DNA of 64,000 nt. Origin: Cavenderia fasciculata. Taxonomy: Eukaryota; Evosea; Eumycetozoa; Acytosteliales; Cavenderiaceae. The DNA lies in contig NW_004457736.1 of the NCBI RefSeq assembly GCF_000203815.1, positions 1,364,001-1,428,000 of the forward strand, written 5' to 3'. Both the position numbers and the translations under genes were made by a program. Positions 45,601 through 57,588 of this stretch are shown here, one piece after another. The notes beneath the pieces were generated by a model that was not told the origin of the DNA, did not search any database, and saw only the letters and a program-made list of their open reading frames with translations. Position 1 is the stretch's first letter. The number at the start of each line of letters is the position of its first letter.

Positions 45601-46286
45601 CTCAAACAGCCGAACTCAGAAGACGTATAGAACAAACATACATCCAAAACCGTCAATCCTATTATCAACCACAGCAACCACCACAACAACAACAACAGCA
45701 GCAACAGCAGCAGCAGCAACAACAGCAACAACTAACACCCCAACAAACACAAGCGATCCTACAACAACAACAGCAACAAGCACAATTACAACAATTGCAA
45801 ATACAACAATTACAATTACAACAACAGCAAGCTCAACAACAACAACAACAACAACAACAAGCTCAGCAGCAACAGCAAGCTCAACAACAACAACAACAAC
45901 AAGGACAAGGACAACAATTAAATATAGCTCAACAAACTCAAATGATTCAACCATCTGCACAACAAATTGTGCAACCATTTAATATTGCCAATTTGACACC
46001 TCAACAATTACAACAATTGCAACAAATTCAACAACAACATAATATGCAACAAAGACTTTTACAACAACAACAACAATTAGGGCAACAACAACAAGGGCAA
46101 GGACAAGGACAATTAAATTTAGCTCAACAACAGTTCCAACAATTACAACAACAACAACAAATGCAGCAGCAATTACAACAGCAACAACAAATGCAACAAC
46201 AATTACAATTACAACAACAACAACAAATGCAACAACAATTACAACAACATCAACAATTACAACAACAACAACAACAACCAAGATAA
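42627..46286 (+). CDS. spt20: SPT20-type SAGA complex subunit
   Basis: Exons 42627-43685 and 43758-46286, with a 72-bp intron, give 1195 residues. The first 300 residues are Thr/Asn/Glu low-complexity. The conserved SPT20 block then runs from FDPSQLKPSLFINLYSNGYSF across the intron to YDRTSKEFL, LVPDLIDILDEV, YYDGCIIAEIRDYRG and the later SKLYLDPTLDLGR and KRPRSNLAFRYN. The last 450 residues are dominated by Gln runs coded by mixed CAA/CAG, with a short conserved island (YLSFPVGTATQANFFITHLK). SPT20 holds together the SAGA histone-acetyltransferase coactivator in the nucleus. The mixed codons mean the Gln tracts are older than simple slippage. Family assignment is firm; the exact N-terminus less so. 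Confidence 0.88.
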
Positions 46287-46655
46287 CATTTAAATGTTGT
46301 AATTTTAAAAAACACATTGAGAGAATCAATCATTTAATTGATGGATTAGAAAATAATAAATTGCCAAACAAAATGGAAGGTGTGTTGAATGAATGAATGG
46401 TATACCATTTTCATTCCATCATCATCATTTTCCATTTTAAAAATATTGTACATCTTTAAAAAATAATAATAACTTAGTATAATTATTATATATATCGACC
46501 ATCCATTCAATTAGTGAATCCATCAATCCAAAATAGTTAAGAATTGTGTTGTTGATCAACCCAAATATTTGTGTCATTGATTGATTGATTGATTGTTTGT
46601 TTGTTTGTTTGTTGATTAAATATTTTGTTGTAGGTTTTCTTGTTTGTTTGTTGAT
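46287..46655. other. Convergent intergenic region
   Basis: About 370 bp between the 3' ends of spt20 and the mL59-like gene. Contains GATT and TTTG runs. No gene seen. Confidence 0.5.
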
Positions 46656-47237
46656 TTATTTCTTTCCTTTCTTCTTTGATGCAGCAGCAATAAAGTCGAC
46701 CTTTTTCTTTTCCTTTTCAATAGCAGCTTGTTTCTTGAGTCTTGCAACTTCAGCAGAATAATGATGTTTGTATGGACCACCTGGTTGATAACCATCCATC
46801 AAATTGATAATTGAATTGTCTTTTTCCTTTCTCTTCTTTTCTCTCTCTGCCTTCATCTTGTCTGCAAGTAATTTTGGCATATTGGCCATAGCTTCTCTAA
46901 TTTTCTTTTCTCTATATATAATATAAATGATCAAATCGATTGTTGAGTATATATATTCAGTCATCATGATGAATATTGAATGTTGTTTAGTTTACCTAAG
47001 TGGAGCTTCTCTAGTATGTAAAGATAATTTGCTTGGTCTCTCTGGAATGATCTTTTCTTCCTTTGCAGGGATTGGCCATTCTACAGCTTGATCACCTCTT
47101 TCAACAGTCTTTTGAAGTACGTTGAATTGACGAGACGATAGCTTTGGACGTCTCCATCCATTAGCTGATCTCTGTGGTAATGAGTGTTTAAGCAATGCTT
47201 CAGCATTGATCTTTATAATGTTTCCCAATGTTGACAT
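46656..47237 (-). CDS. Probable mitochondrial ribosomal protein mL59-like
   Basis: Two exons, 46996-47237 and 46656-46911, with an 84-bp intron give 165 residues. It is small, basic and Lys/Arg-rich, with a central WRRPKLSSRQFNVLQK followed by EWPIP. This matches the W--PK-S-R----L-K pattern of the mL59/MRPL25 mitochondrial large-subunit family. A helical charged region (EKKIREAMANMPKLLADKMK) and a KKKGKK tail follow. A role in the mitoribosome large subunit is inferred from that short pattern only. Another basic RNA-binding or nucleolar protein remains possible. A short non-acidic N-terminus could serve as a presequence. Confidence 0.5.
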
Positions 47238-47466
47238 CTCTCTCCTTCTATATATCTATATTACACTCCTTCTAAACTCTAAACTACTCTACCTCTACTC
47301 TATCTTCGCTTCATCTGATGACAATGATCGCATTCGTCTCAAAAACTTTATTTGATTTTTTTTGTATTTTTTCGAATTATTTTTGACGACAGCCCAAGTT
47401 TTGATGATGATCAGAGTCTTTGTAATGATTAATATACATATATGTTATAATATACAATTTATTTAT

Positions 47467-49666
47467 TTATTTGTTTAAGAACTTATCTACAAATGAACCC
47501 CATACACTTTTGTTGTTGTGTGTGATAGTATTATTGGGTTGATCAGGGACGATATGGTTGAGGATAAGGAATTGGTTGATATCAACTTCATTTTTTCGTA
47601 AAGGGTCGTTGATAAAGACATTGCAACCTTCGGTACGATTGTAATGTAGGAATGATACAATTTCAAAATGTGATCCCCAAACTGCCAAGTCCATCGCAGC
47701 CGTAGTGCATCCTTCAGTGCGATGACGATGAAGAAATTGAACGATCGAATGATGACTTTTACCAGACGCGCGGTCCATAGCTGCAGTTGTGCAGCCTTCA
47801 GTGCGGTGGTTATGAAGAAATTGAACGATTTTTAAATGACCATTGGCCGCTGCTCGGTCCATTGCAACCTTTGAACATGGACCACTACCACCATGTCTAC
47901 AATTAAAATGTAAATATTCAACCATTGAAAGATACCCATTTTCAGCAGCCAAATCAATTCCATTGTCCAAACATTTACTTCTATTATGACACCCTTCATG
48001 AAAAAGTTTTAATAATTCTAAATCATTTCCATAGATTGATGATCTAATGCAATCTATTTGTTCGTTTTCATCTAGTTTCATTCCACCATCGATCATTATA
48101 TACCGAGACATCTCCAAATTCATTCTACCCATATCTCTTGGCTCCAATCTAAAAGGAGTATTTTCATAACAATATTTGATACCTTCAAGATCGCCATGAG
48201 AAGACATTGAACTCATCAATTGGGCATACCATCGCGCAATGATTTTAGAATCTGTAAGTTTTGTTTTTTCCTGTTCTAAAAGAAATTGAAATACTTTAAA
48301 TCTACCATGTTCAGATGATGATTCAAGAGCATCAACAATTTCACTTTCAGGTCGTCGTTGTTGATGATGGTAGAGATATTTTACAACATCTAAATGTCCA
48401 AAAGTAGATGCAAAATGCATTGCATTATTTGTACATCCTTCTGTTCTATTTTCCATTAAATATTTTACAGTTTCAATATACCCATTTTCAGCAGCCTACA
48501 AAATACAAATACAAATACAAATTAATTAATTATTTTTAAATATTAATTAAATTAAATTGAATCAATCCGACTTACCTTATCCATTGCTTCTGTTGTACAT
48601 CCTTCTTTTCTATTTTCCGTCAGGTATTTTACAATATCTAAATATCCATTTAGTGCAGCTTTATCAATAGCATCAGTAGTACACCGTTCAGTTCTATTTG
48701 TATTTAAGAATTGAACTATTTTTAATTGATTATATTCTGCTGCCTAAATTTAATTAATTAAATAAATCAAATATATTAGTATTTATATTTATACATTTAA
48801 ATGTTGATTGAATTGGATGCACATACATTATCAATAGCATCTTTTGGAAATTGATGATTTTTCTCATGAAAGAATTGTACAATATTCAGGTATCCACACA
48901 TCGATGCATTTGACACCATTTCAACCGACTCTGATGAATTCAAAGGTTTTGAAAGTTGTTGATATATAAATTGAAATGTATCAAAGTGTCTTAGAGATTG
49001 TCTCATTGCTTTAACAAGACATTTGTCAATTGACATATCCGACGAACCTCTCTTTTTATGATGTTTGATGAGTAATTTGAGAATATCGATTCGACCACGA
49101 TACCCAGCTTTCTCATAGGCTGTAACATCGTATCCTTCTGAACGATGGTTGATCAAGTACTCGACCACCTGTAAGTGTTGACCATCGATAGCATTGGTGA
49201 CGGCTTTAGTTGTACATGGAGCCTTTGGATTGAGACTACTATCAAGATAGACGAGTATATCTAGATGACCATTACGACACACCATATCCAATACTCTATC
49301 ATCTTTGTTTTGGTATTCTGGTGACCATTCTATTAGATGTTTGAGTGTCTGTAGTGTTGCCCTTTTATTTTGACAGTATCGGTTGATTGCATACGTCCTA
49401 AGAGGATGATCACCATCTCTCTTTAGTGGTAGATAGTGTCTAATAAAATCCCATGGCAATGCATACTTTACAACCAAACATGATAGTGGGGATTCTATTA
49501 ATTCACGTCCCTTTACATAATCATTACCTATATGATTAGTCTTCTTTGGTAATTGATCTAATTGATTGAATATTGTCTTTCTAACGAGTATCGATCTAAA
49601 TATTGTTATAAATGTTGTTGTTTGACTATTATTATTGATAGTTGTATCTGTACGGTTGTTGTTCAT
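47467..49666 (-). CDS. Ankyrin-like repeat protein, intact paralog
   Basis: Three exons, 48827-49666, 48576-48743 and 47467-48495, give 678 residues. The N-terminal domain (about 1-110: FRSILVRKTIFNQLDQLPKK, LPWDFIRHYLPLKRDGD) belongs to a dictyostelid-specific family. Repeats of about 28-34 residues follow, with the pattern AA-NGHLKIVQFLHNHRTEGCTTAAMD, which are degenerate ankyrin repeats. Introns fall exactly between repeats, before the Ala-Ala start, as in the broken paralog at 29914-32241. The function is probably protein binding; the partner is unknown. No membrane segment or enzyme domain was seen. Confidence 0.82.
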
Positions 49667-50258
49667 TCTTTAAAAGATATCTCTTTGAAAGAATAAAAGT
49701 AACCAGTTTTTGATATCATGCAATTGTAATTATTTTTGATGGGAGGGTAGATATTTATTTATATATAATCAAAGGTTTAAAATAGAATTGGTTTTCGGGT
49801 ACTTAAAAATGTGCATCTACGATAATTCTATGCCATTTCAAAATTGATTATTAAATAGCACACCTCAGAAGGTGCTATTATTCGGAGTGTATCATGATAA
49901 CATTATAATTAAGTAATTTAATTCCTAGTAAAATAGACTGGTTGTCGTTAAATATATTAAAATTAACAATAAAAATAAAATAATAAATTGGTAACAAAGT
50001 AACCACGTCAATGAGAGAACCATGCACAAAATTCGATTATTTCGTCTAGAACTTCGAACAGGTTGAAAGCTGGTGAATCATTCATTCGTGTGGAGTCATC
50101 AATCAAAGAATGAATCAAGTAGGTAATGAATGAATGAATGAATCATTCTTTTGGTTTAGTTAGTTATAACTACACCTGAACAAGTGATCACTCTTCTCCT
50201 TACATTTCACAAAAAATTAGATTAGCAAAGAAAGAGAGCAATAATTAGTACTTTGATT
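49667..50258. other. Divergent intergenic region
   Basis: About 590 bp between the ankyrin-like gene (minus) and the surface-protein gene (plus). It contains a short perfect stem (AATAGCAC at 49854-49861 pairing with 49872-49879) and a GAAT run (50126-50143). No gene was recognised. Confidence 0.5.
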
Positions 50259-51295
50259 ATGTACAATATTAATATTAATAGTAATAGTAGTGGTGGTAGT
50301 AATAATGCTAAATACACAAGTCATTTATTAAGATTGATTATCTTTGGAATTACCATATTACTTGGTATGTACATTAAATGAATGAATGAATCAATGTTGT
50401 GATAAAAGAAAATTAATTAACTTCTTTCTTTATTTAGGTATGGGACAAGAACTTGAAGCAGATTGTATTTATGATGATGGAAATCTATTTAGTTTTTGTC
50501 AACCTCCAAAGACTAATCAATATTATAGTGTCAAGGAAATGGCCAACAACGGTCTAAGGATTCGATACGAGTTTTGGTCATCACTAACACCTCTTCCAAA
50601 CGTCATCCTAAATGGATCAGTTTGCTACAAGACCGATGGATCACATAAAATAGATGAGTTTGTTAGAGATGCTATCTACTCGACTCAATACAACCCAAAC
50701 CTATTTGTTAAAAGAGATATGCCTCGTATAGTCATTCAACAAGATGCAAGACATTGTATAGATTTATTATCAAAGCGACTTTGTAGTTCTTTATTTAAAA
50801 GTATGTAAATTAATAATTAAGTAATTACATATTATTTATTAATTATCTCTCTCTTTATTTTTAGCATACCCAAAAGAGAATACAATATGTAATATTTGTG
50901 ATGATATTTACGAGTCTTGTTATTCAAGTGTTTATCCAGTTGAATATCAAGATTTACATATTCTACCACGTAATCCAACTGAATGTTTGATTGGAACTAC
51001 TGCTACGACTACAATACCATCACCACAATCACAATCACCATCAATTATAGAACCTGGTCAAGATAATAATAATAATGATAATAATAATGATAATAATAAT
51101 GATAATAATAATGATAATCAAGTTGATGGAAATTGTGCACTTTTCGATAACAGTTTGATACCCTATTTATACACTTACAATCCAGATTTTTGGGAATCTT
51201 CTTCACCACCTTCCATCTTTACACCATCTTCTATTGTATCAGTGGCTACAACTACAGCTTTTACTCTTTTCTCCTTTTTATTCTTTCAATCTTGA
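50259..51295 (+). CDS. Secreted or GPI-anchored Cys-containing protein, unknown
   Basis: Three exons, 50259-50364, 50438-50800 and 50865-51295, give 299 residues. A hydrophobic segment near 23-37 (LLRLIIFGITILLGMG) acts as a signal peptide or anchor. The lumenal part has at least ten Cys, including ADCIYDDGNLFSFC, SVCYK and ICNICDDIYESCY-like pairs. Asp/Asn repeats (DNNN units near 222-245) lead to a C-terminal Ser/Thr/Pro stretch that ends in a hydrophobic tail (FTLFSFLFFQS), as in GPI-anchored dictyostelid surface proteins. I do not recognise the family. All joins keep the frame and the splice sites are standard. Confidence 0.7.
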
Positions 51296-51423
51296 CAACT
51301 TTTACAAACAATCAAACAAAAAGATAGAGAGAGATAATAAAAAAAGAAAAAGATAATAATTTATTAAAAGTAAAACAAAAATTTATTTAATTATTTAATT
51401 AATTGTTTCCTTTTCTTTTCTTT

Positions 51424-54400
51424 TTATCTTTTTGGTTTTCTAGAGATATAAACAAAGATACCAATTAAAAAGACATTAAATAACCAATAACAACTCACGA
51501 TGATTAAATTTCTTAGACGATTAGAGTCTTTCCATCCGAGTGTAGAGTAGAATTCCTCACCGGTGCTGTAGAGACAATAGCCACAGTCGTTGGGAGAGGA
51601 ATCCAATTGTTGGACGTATCCAGTACTGTACATACTGAATAACCAAGTGTATTCTTCACATGTTGATCCTTCGGGTGAATGGAATTTAACGAGGTCGGCA
51701 GTGGTACATTTGATATTGACGTCTTTGAGAATAGTTGTAACGACACCTTCCATAAAGTATCGGGTGGGCATGACACGGTACACCCATTCTCTCCAGAACC
51801 TTGGTATTTGCGATTCAGGTATCATGACGCCGCTAAAGAGAAAGAGGAATACTAGGATGACTGGAACGACAAAGTTGGCAAGAAACATGGTTTCGCAAAT
51901 CGCTCCGATTGCTTGCCCGAGGGACACACAAAAAAAGAGAAAGATGACAAAGTATGCCCAGAAATAGAGATTCATCACCACTTCGAATCCAAAACCAGCC
52001 AACCAGAATGTGCAAATGTAAAAGAGCGATGATGTAAAGATGAGGTAGGGTAGTTGGACAGAAACCATCGCCACAGTGAATGACATGCATCCATAGTAGC
52101 GACTGGCATACTCTCTTCTAAAATAAATCTTTTGTTGGAATACTTGAGGTAGTGCAACAAAGATGAGTAGGATACCGATAAACAGAGCTTGAAAGATAAA
52201 GAATATTCTCTGGTACATGTCGGAAGATGAGTTTTTTAAATTGTAAAAGGTCAGTCCGACCAAAGTGCCAATCATCATACTCTGCATAAACGATCCAAAC
52301 GAATAGTATGGGTCACGCCAAAAGATGATGTTCATGCGTTTGTAAACCTCCCAAATTTGGTACCACAGCGGTGTAGCAAACTCGCGTGGTTTTCTATGCA
52401 TGTCGTCGGGGTCCATAATAGTGATGGTATTTTCAATCTTTTCCAACTCATCCAACGTTGCCTTGTACTCTGGCGACGACTTCCACAATGATGACCAGTC
52501 ATACCCATGACCATTTGACTTGTTGCCATGGAATCCTGCACCCGTTGCCTCCAAGATATACTCTGCTGGATTCTCAGACTCGAGACACGGACGAATCCCA
52601 TGACGTGTGAAATAATTGATCAACGTACTAGATCGATGTCCAATATCACCAAAATACACCGTCTTACCTCCCTTTGCCAACAATAACAATCGATCGAAAT
52701 ATTCAAACAATACAGACGACGGTTGATGTATCGTGCAAACCAATGGCATTCCACTATCAGCCAATTTACGTATAAATTTAATTATATTATATGATGATTG
52801 TGAATCTAAAAAGGAAATAAATAGATATTAATATTAATATTTAAATAATTATTCAATATTTTCTTTTCTATTTACCTAACCCAGATGTAGGTTCATCCAA
52901 GAAAAGGATATGAGGTTTAGCAACCAATTCAATACCAATATTTAAACGTTTACGTTCTTCAATTGAAATACCAACACCAGATTCTAGACAACCGACTAGT
53001 GCATCACCTAAATGTTTCATTTCCATCATTTCCAATACTCGTTCGACATATTCGAATTTCTCTTCCAAGGGGACATGAGGATCTTGTCTTAACTTTGCCG
53101 AGAAACGTAGTGCTTCACGAACTGTCAAGTTTGGGTTGAAAATATCCATTTGTTCGACATAACCAGTGATACGTTCAAAGTCAATGCCAAGTGGTCTTCC
53201 ATTGAGTCGAATGTCACCCGACAATGCACCAATGGTCTTTCTCTTGGCCAATACATCGAGTAGTGTTGTTTTACCTGCACCAGTGCTACCAACCAATGCT
53301 GTCATTTGCCCAGGTCTGATCCAACCCTCGACATCATCCAAAATCAACCGTTTCTCTCCTTTGACAGGTACAGTATATTTAATATTCTTCCATGAAAATA
53401 CACCACCATGAAACTCTAGCGTTTTGCCAACATTTTCATTTGCCTCTTTTACAATCTTGGCTTGACTCTTTTCTTCTTCCAAATCATTAATCTTTGGTGC
53501 TTTACCTTGTTTATATACTTTTTTTGTATATCCTCCTCTAAACATAAAAATAAAATAAACAAAGTAAATAAATAAAGTAAATAAATAAATTATTAATTTG
53601 TTTTTGTTTTTTTTTTGTTTTTGACTTACTTGGTCCAATCAAAAAATTCAATTGCAAACATGTTTAGGATAGTTAAAGAAATCCACCAAATGTAGACAAT
53701 GACTGTATTATAACTAATGTCATCAGCTCGGAATGAGTAACCGGCTTGGAGATAGGCTTCACCTGATACTTGGAGTATGCCAGGGGTGGCACCTGGGATG
53801 GCACAGGTACGATATCGCGGGTCATTGTATGCACCGTAGGGAATTGCAGTTTGGTAGCATTCAAAGAGTACATCTTTGAATTCATTGGCCATCAATGCTT
53901 TGTATCCATAGGACAGAGGATTGAACCAAAAGAACCATTGTAGCCACGGATGCATCTTTTGGTATGGTACAGAGTACCCAGTGTAACATAAAAGCAACAA
54001 TAGATACACTACCATCACGTGTTGGGATACATAGAGTGATGGTGAAAAGAATCCAAGTGCACGAAAGAAATTGCAAATACCAAGTGTCAGTCCCACCATA
54101 ACGACAATCCAAATGATAAATTGTGATACTCCATACTGAAACCCAAACATAAAATAGGCTATGACACTGTACAACACAACTTGTGCAAATACGACTGGGA
54201 TATCATTGAGTACTTGTGCAATGTGGAATGCCGACGGGCGATACATGGCATATGACTTTTGTTTTTGTAGTGCGCGACGACCCACAAATGTGGCGGTCAA
54301 CTCTCCCTGCGACAAGAATGCATTGAATAGGATGGATCCAAATATCGCACCACCACGAGTAAACAGGCCAGATAGATCGTGTTTTTGAAGATAGAATAGT

Positions 54401-56483
54401 GATCCATACACAAATGACTGTACCAACACTGAAATGTAACGTGATGCAAGTGCAGGACGATCACCCCAAATCAACTGTGCCTGACGCAATGTGAGTGCAC
54501 GTACTTGAGTCAGAAAAGAGGTGGTGTATGGATTAGAGTTGGATGCAGTTCTTGACTTTTGATCACGCACCTCTTCCGCAAACACGAGGTGTGGTTGCTC
54601 GCTCTCTAGTTGCACGTCATATTTATGCTGTTCTGCCAACACGCGTGCACACTGCTCAGAACGTAGCCACGCCTGCTCGTACTCACTGCTGATCTGTGGT
54701 GCCGTCTCTTCGAACCCTTCGCGAACAATTCGTTCTTGGGGATTGGTAATCCCGGTCAAAAAGTCGGGTGTTGATTTACGTGGCTCACAACCGAATCCCA
54801 AAGACTGAAAGTATGGCTTGGCATCGGCAATGCCACCAAAGTAAATGCATCGACCCTTCTCGAGCACCAACACCTTGTCAAACAACTGGTAGATCGACTC
54901 GCTCGCCTGGTAGAATGTGGCGACCGTCGTCTTGTGCAACGTGTCGGTCATGATACGCAGCGACTTTGCATAGTCGAGTGCCGACGCGGCATCCAATCCA
55001 CGAGTCGAGCAATCCCAACAATTGATGGGTGCACCCGATACAGTAGCCTCGGTAATGGTCGCACGTTTGCGTTCACCGCCCGACAACCCACGCACAATCT
55101 CGTTGCCGACCATTGTGTGACTCTGTGCCGTCAATCCATACATATTGGCCAACAAGTCATAGACCTTTTGTCGAAATGTGCGTTTGGCGTCGTATGGCAC
55201 ACGGTTACCTGGTGTCTTGCACTTTAAAGCAAAGTCAATGGTTTGCTTCAACGTTAGTGTTGGGTAGTGACTGTCTTCCTCTGGCACGTAAATAGCCTCA
55301 CCGCGGTACTTGCTAGCCCACTCTTTAGAGTCCAATCCACCATACGACACCTTTCCACCAACATTAACATACGTGTCACGTTGATTGGCAATCACCCGAA
55401 GCAATGTACTACACCCTGCACCCGGTCTACCCAACACCAGCACCATCTCACCATCTCTACAAAACATATTAATATTATTTAAAATATTAAATGTTGTTCC
55501 ATTATTTCTTTTCCTTTTAAAAAAAAAAATTAAAGTATAATACAAATATTAATAAATAATTAATAATATAATATAATATAATATATTGTAACATACCATT
55601 TAAAAGGATTAAATATGAATTTAATTGGTGTAAATAAATCTTCAATAATTGATATGTCAGCTCCTACAAAATTAAATAATTAGTTAATAATCATTCCAAA
55701 ATAATATTAATTAATTAATATATTTAATGTTTAATGTTTGTGTGTTATGCATTTACCTTTTCCAACGACAGTTAAATCAGTTACACTGATACCCATCTTT
55801 TTAGGTTTATTTCCATTGGAAAGTGCCATTCTTTGTGAATTTTCAAAATATTGTCTTAGTTGGAAATCAGACTCTGATTCTCTTCCAGCTCCATTGTTGT
55901 TGTTGTTGTTGTTGTTGTTGATACTGTAGTTTAATTGTTTTTTTCCACCACCAACTTCCAAATCTATTGAATCATGTAGTTTTTTTTGATTATCAAATCT
56001 AAATTGTTGTTCGGATAATTCCTCTGCCAAACTAACTGAAGTAGTATTAAATAGATTGGTACTTTTTTGTAAATCAACCAAACTATTATTATCGGGTGGA
56101 TCAATCACACCATCACTACTACTACTACTACTACCATTTCCACTTCCAATACTAATATTACTTGAATTACTTTTACCACCACTATAACTTCCACCAACCA
56201 ATACTGGATGATGATCATCAACTATATTATTATTATCAATATTATTATTACCATTATCAACACTGGCATCTTGATCTTGATAATCTTCAATACAAGGTTG
56301 AAGTTGATCAACATCAATTTGATGAATTTCATTATTATTTATACTTTGGATATTATCATTATTGCCAAGATCATGATGAACATCTTGATAATTTTCAATG
56401 ATGCAAGGTTGATCATCACTTTGATTTGGTTTCATATCATTGGACATTTGCTCCTCCTCCAAGCAATCAATATCCTTTTCCAT
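51424..56483 (-). CDS. PDR-type full ABC transporter, subfamily G
   Basis: Five exons, 55757-56483, 55597-55663, 53630-55513, 52876-53537 and 51424-52805, give about 1573 residues in NBD-TMD-NBD-TMD order. NBD1: Walker [10 protein letters not shown] near residue 293, signature [11 protein letters not shown], and an unusual Walker B region, [12 protein letters not shown], as in fungal PDR pumps. NBD2: GSTGAGKTT near 976, [12 protein letters not shown] and [12 protein letters not shown] across the last intron, with the H-loop HQPSS. Two six-helix membrane domains follow the NBDs. The N-terminal 240 residues are acidic and Asn-rich. Members export drugs, lipids or metabolites at the plasma or endosomal membrane. 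The 67-nt exon 2 ([20 protein letters not shown]) is easily missed. It is convergent with the surface-protein gene, 128 bp apart. Confidence 0.93.
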
Positions 56484-56488
56484 AATAA

Positions 56489-56545
<57 letters not shown>

Positions 56546-57588
56546 TAATTATAATTTTTTGATTAATCTTATTATTATTATTATTATTTGTTATTTGTTT
56601 AATTATTATTATAATTATTACTATTATCAGTTTTAAAGTTATTAATAGAATAGAATGAATGAATGATTATTAAATGATGTATTAGTGATATTATTATTAA
56701 TACCAATATAAATATCCTGATTGAAAGGAAAGAGGAGAGTGCATGAGTGCGCGCGTGCGTGATCATATATTGATATATGCATGTACATAAATGATGAGAG
56801 TTCTTGTCAGTGATGAACAGTCAGTGTCCTCACTCTCTCTCACTCACTCACACACTCACTCTTACTCTCCATCATGATATATAGACAGATCTCTTGTACT
56901 TTTGTATGCTGCATCGCTGATCTCTTTGATGTCAAGAATGGCAATTAGTAGTATCAATCAATCAAGTATACTACTATACTTAATGAGGTGCATCTATGTC
57001 CATAATTATGTTGTATGTGTGTGTTTGTTTTGAACAAAGATGATTGGAAGAGAGAGTGTGGGTTCGAATGACCTATACAAAAATACAAATACAAATACTA
57101 ATTTTGGAGCGCAGAGCAAGAATCGCTTTACAGTTAATTCTATTTTTAATTATATTTATATTTATATTTATTAATTTATTAAAAAAAGACAGAAGTTCAT
57201 TCAAAACATGTAGTTCGTCACTCAAATAATAAATAATGAAAGTAGAGAAAAAGAAGAAGAGTTATTATTGATTATTATTATTCGAGGTTAAAAAGTGAGA
57301 TTAAAATCACATCACATCTTTCTTTCTTCTTTCATCTCATTTAACATGAACCCTTGTTTGTTTGGGTGGTATGTGAGATGGCTATCTAGACTAGACTACT
57401 CACTAATGAATGGATAGATGAAAGAGAATGAATGATCTACCCTCTTCTACTCACTTGCATTCATCTCGTGGGTTTAATAAGAATACTGATAACTATAAGA
57501 ATGAATGGATAGATGAAAGAGAACCATTCATTCTTTCATTCAAACTCGATCAAAGTTATAATTATTATACTACAGAATAGATATATCA
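56484..57588. other. Divergent intergenic region, ABCG/LRR-TIG
   Basis: About 1.1 kb between two divergent genes. A long (TTA)n run lies directly in the ABCG leader. A GAATGAATGGATAGATGAAAGAGA motif occurs twice (near 57406 and 57501). No gene was recognised. Confidence 0.5.
56489..56546. repeat. (TTA)n microsatellite in ABCG leader
   Basis: About 19 TTA units immediately upstream of the ABCG start codon, (AAT)n on the coding strand. It probably forms most of the 5' leader. Confidence 0.9.

Noticed and set aside
45616-46329. Val-rich minus-strand open frames
   Set aside because: Antisense shadows of the CAA/CAG (Gln) tracts of SPT20.
49854-49879. 8-bp stem-loop as terminator or RNA
   Set aside because: A perfect 8-bp stem with 10-nt loop is expected by chance in a window this size and nothing else supports it.
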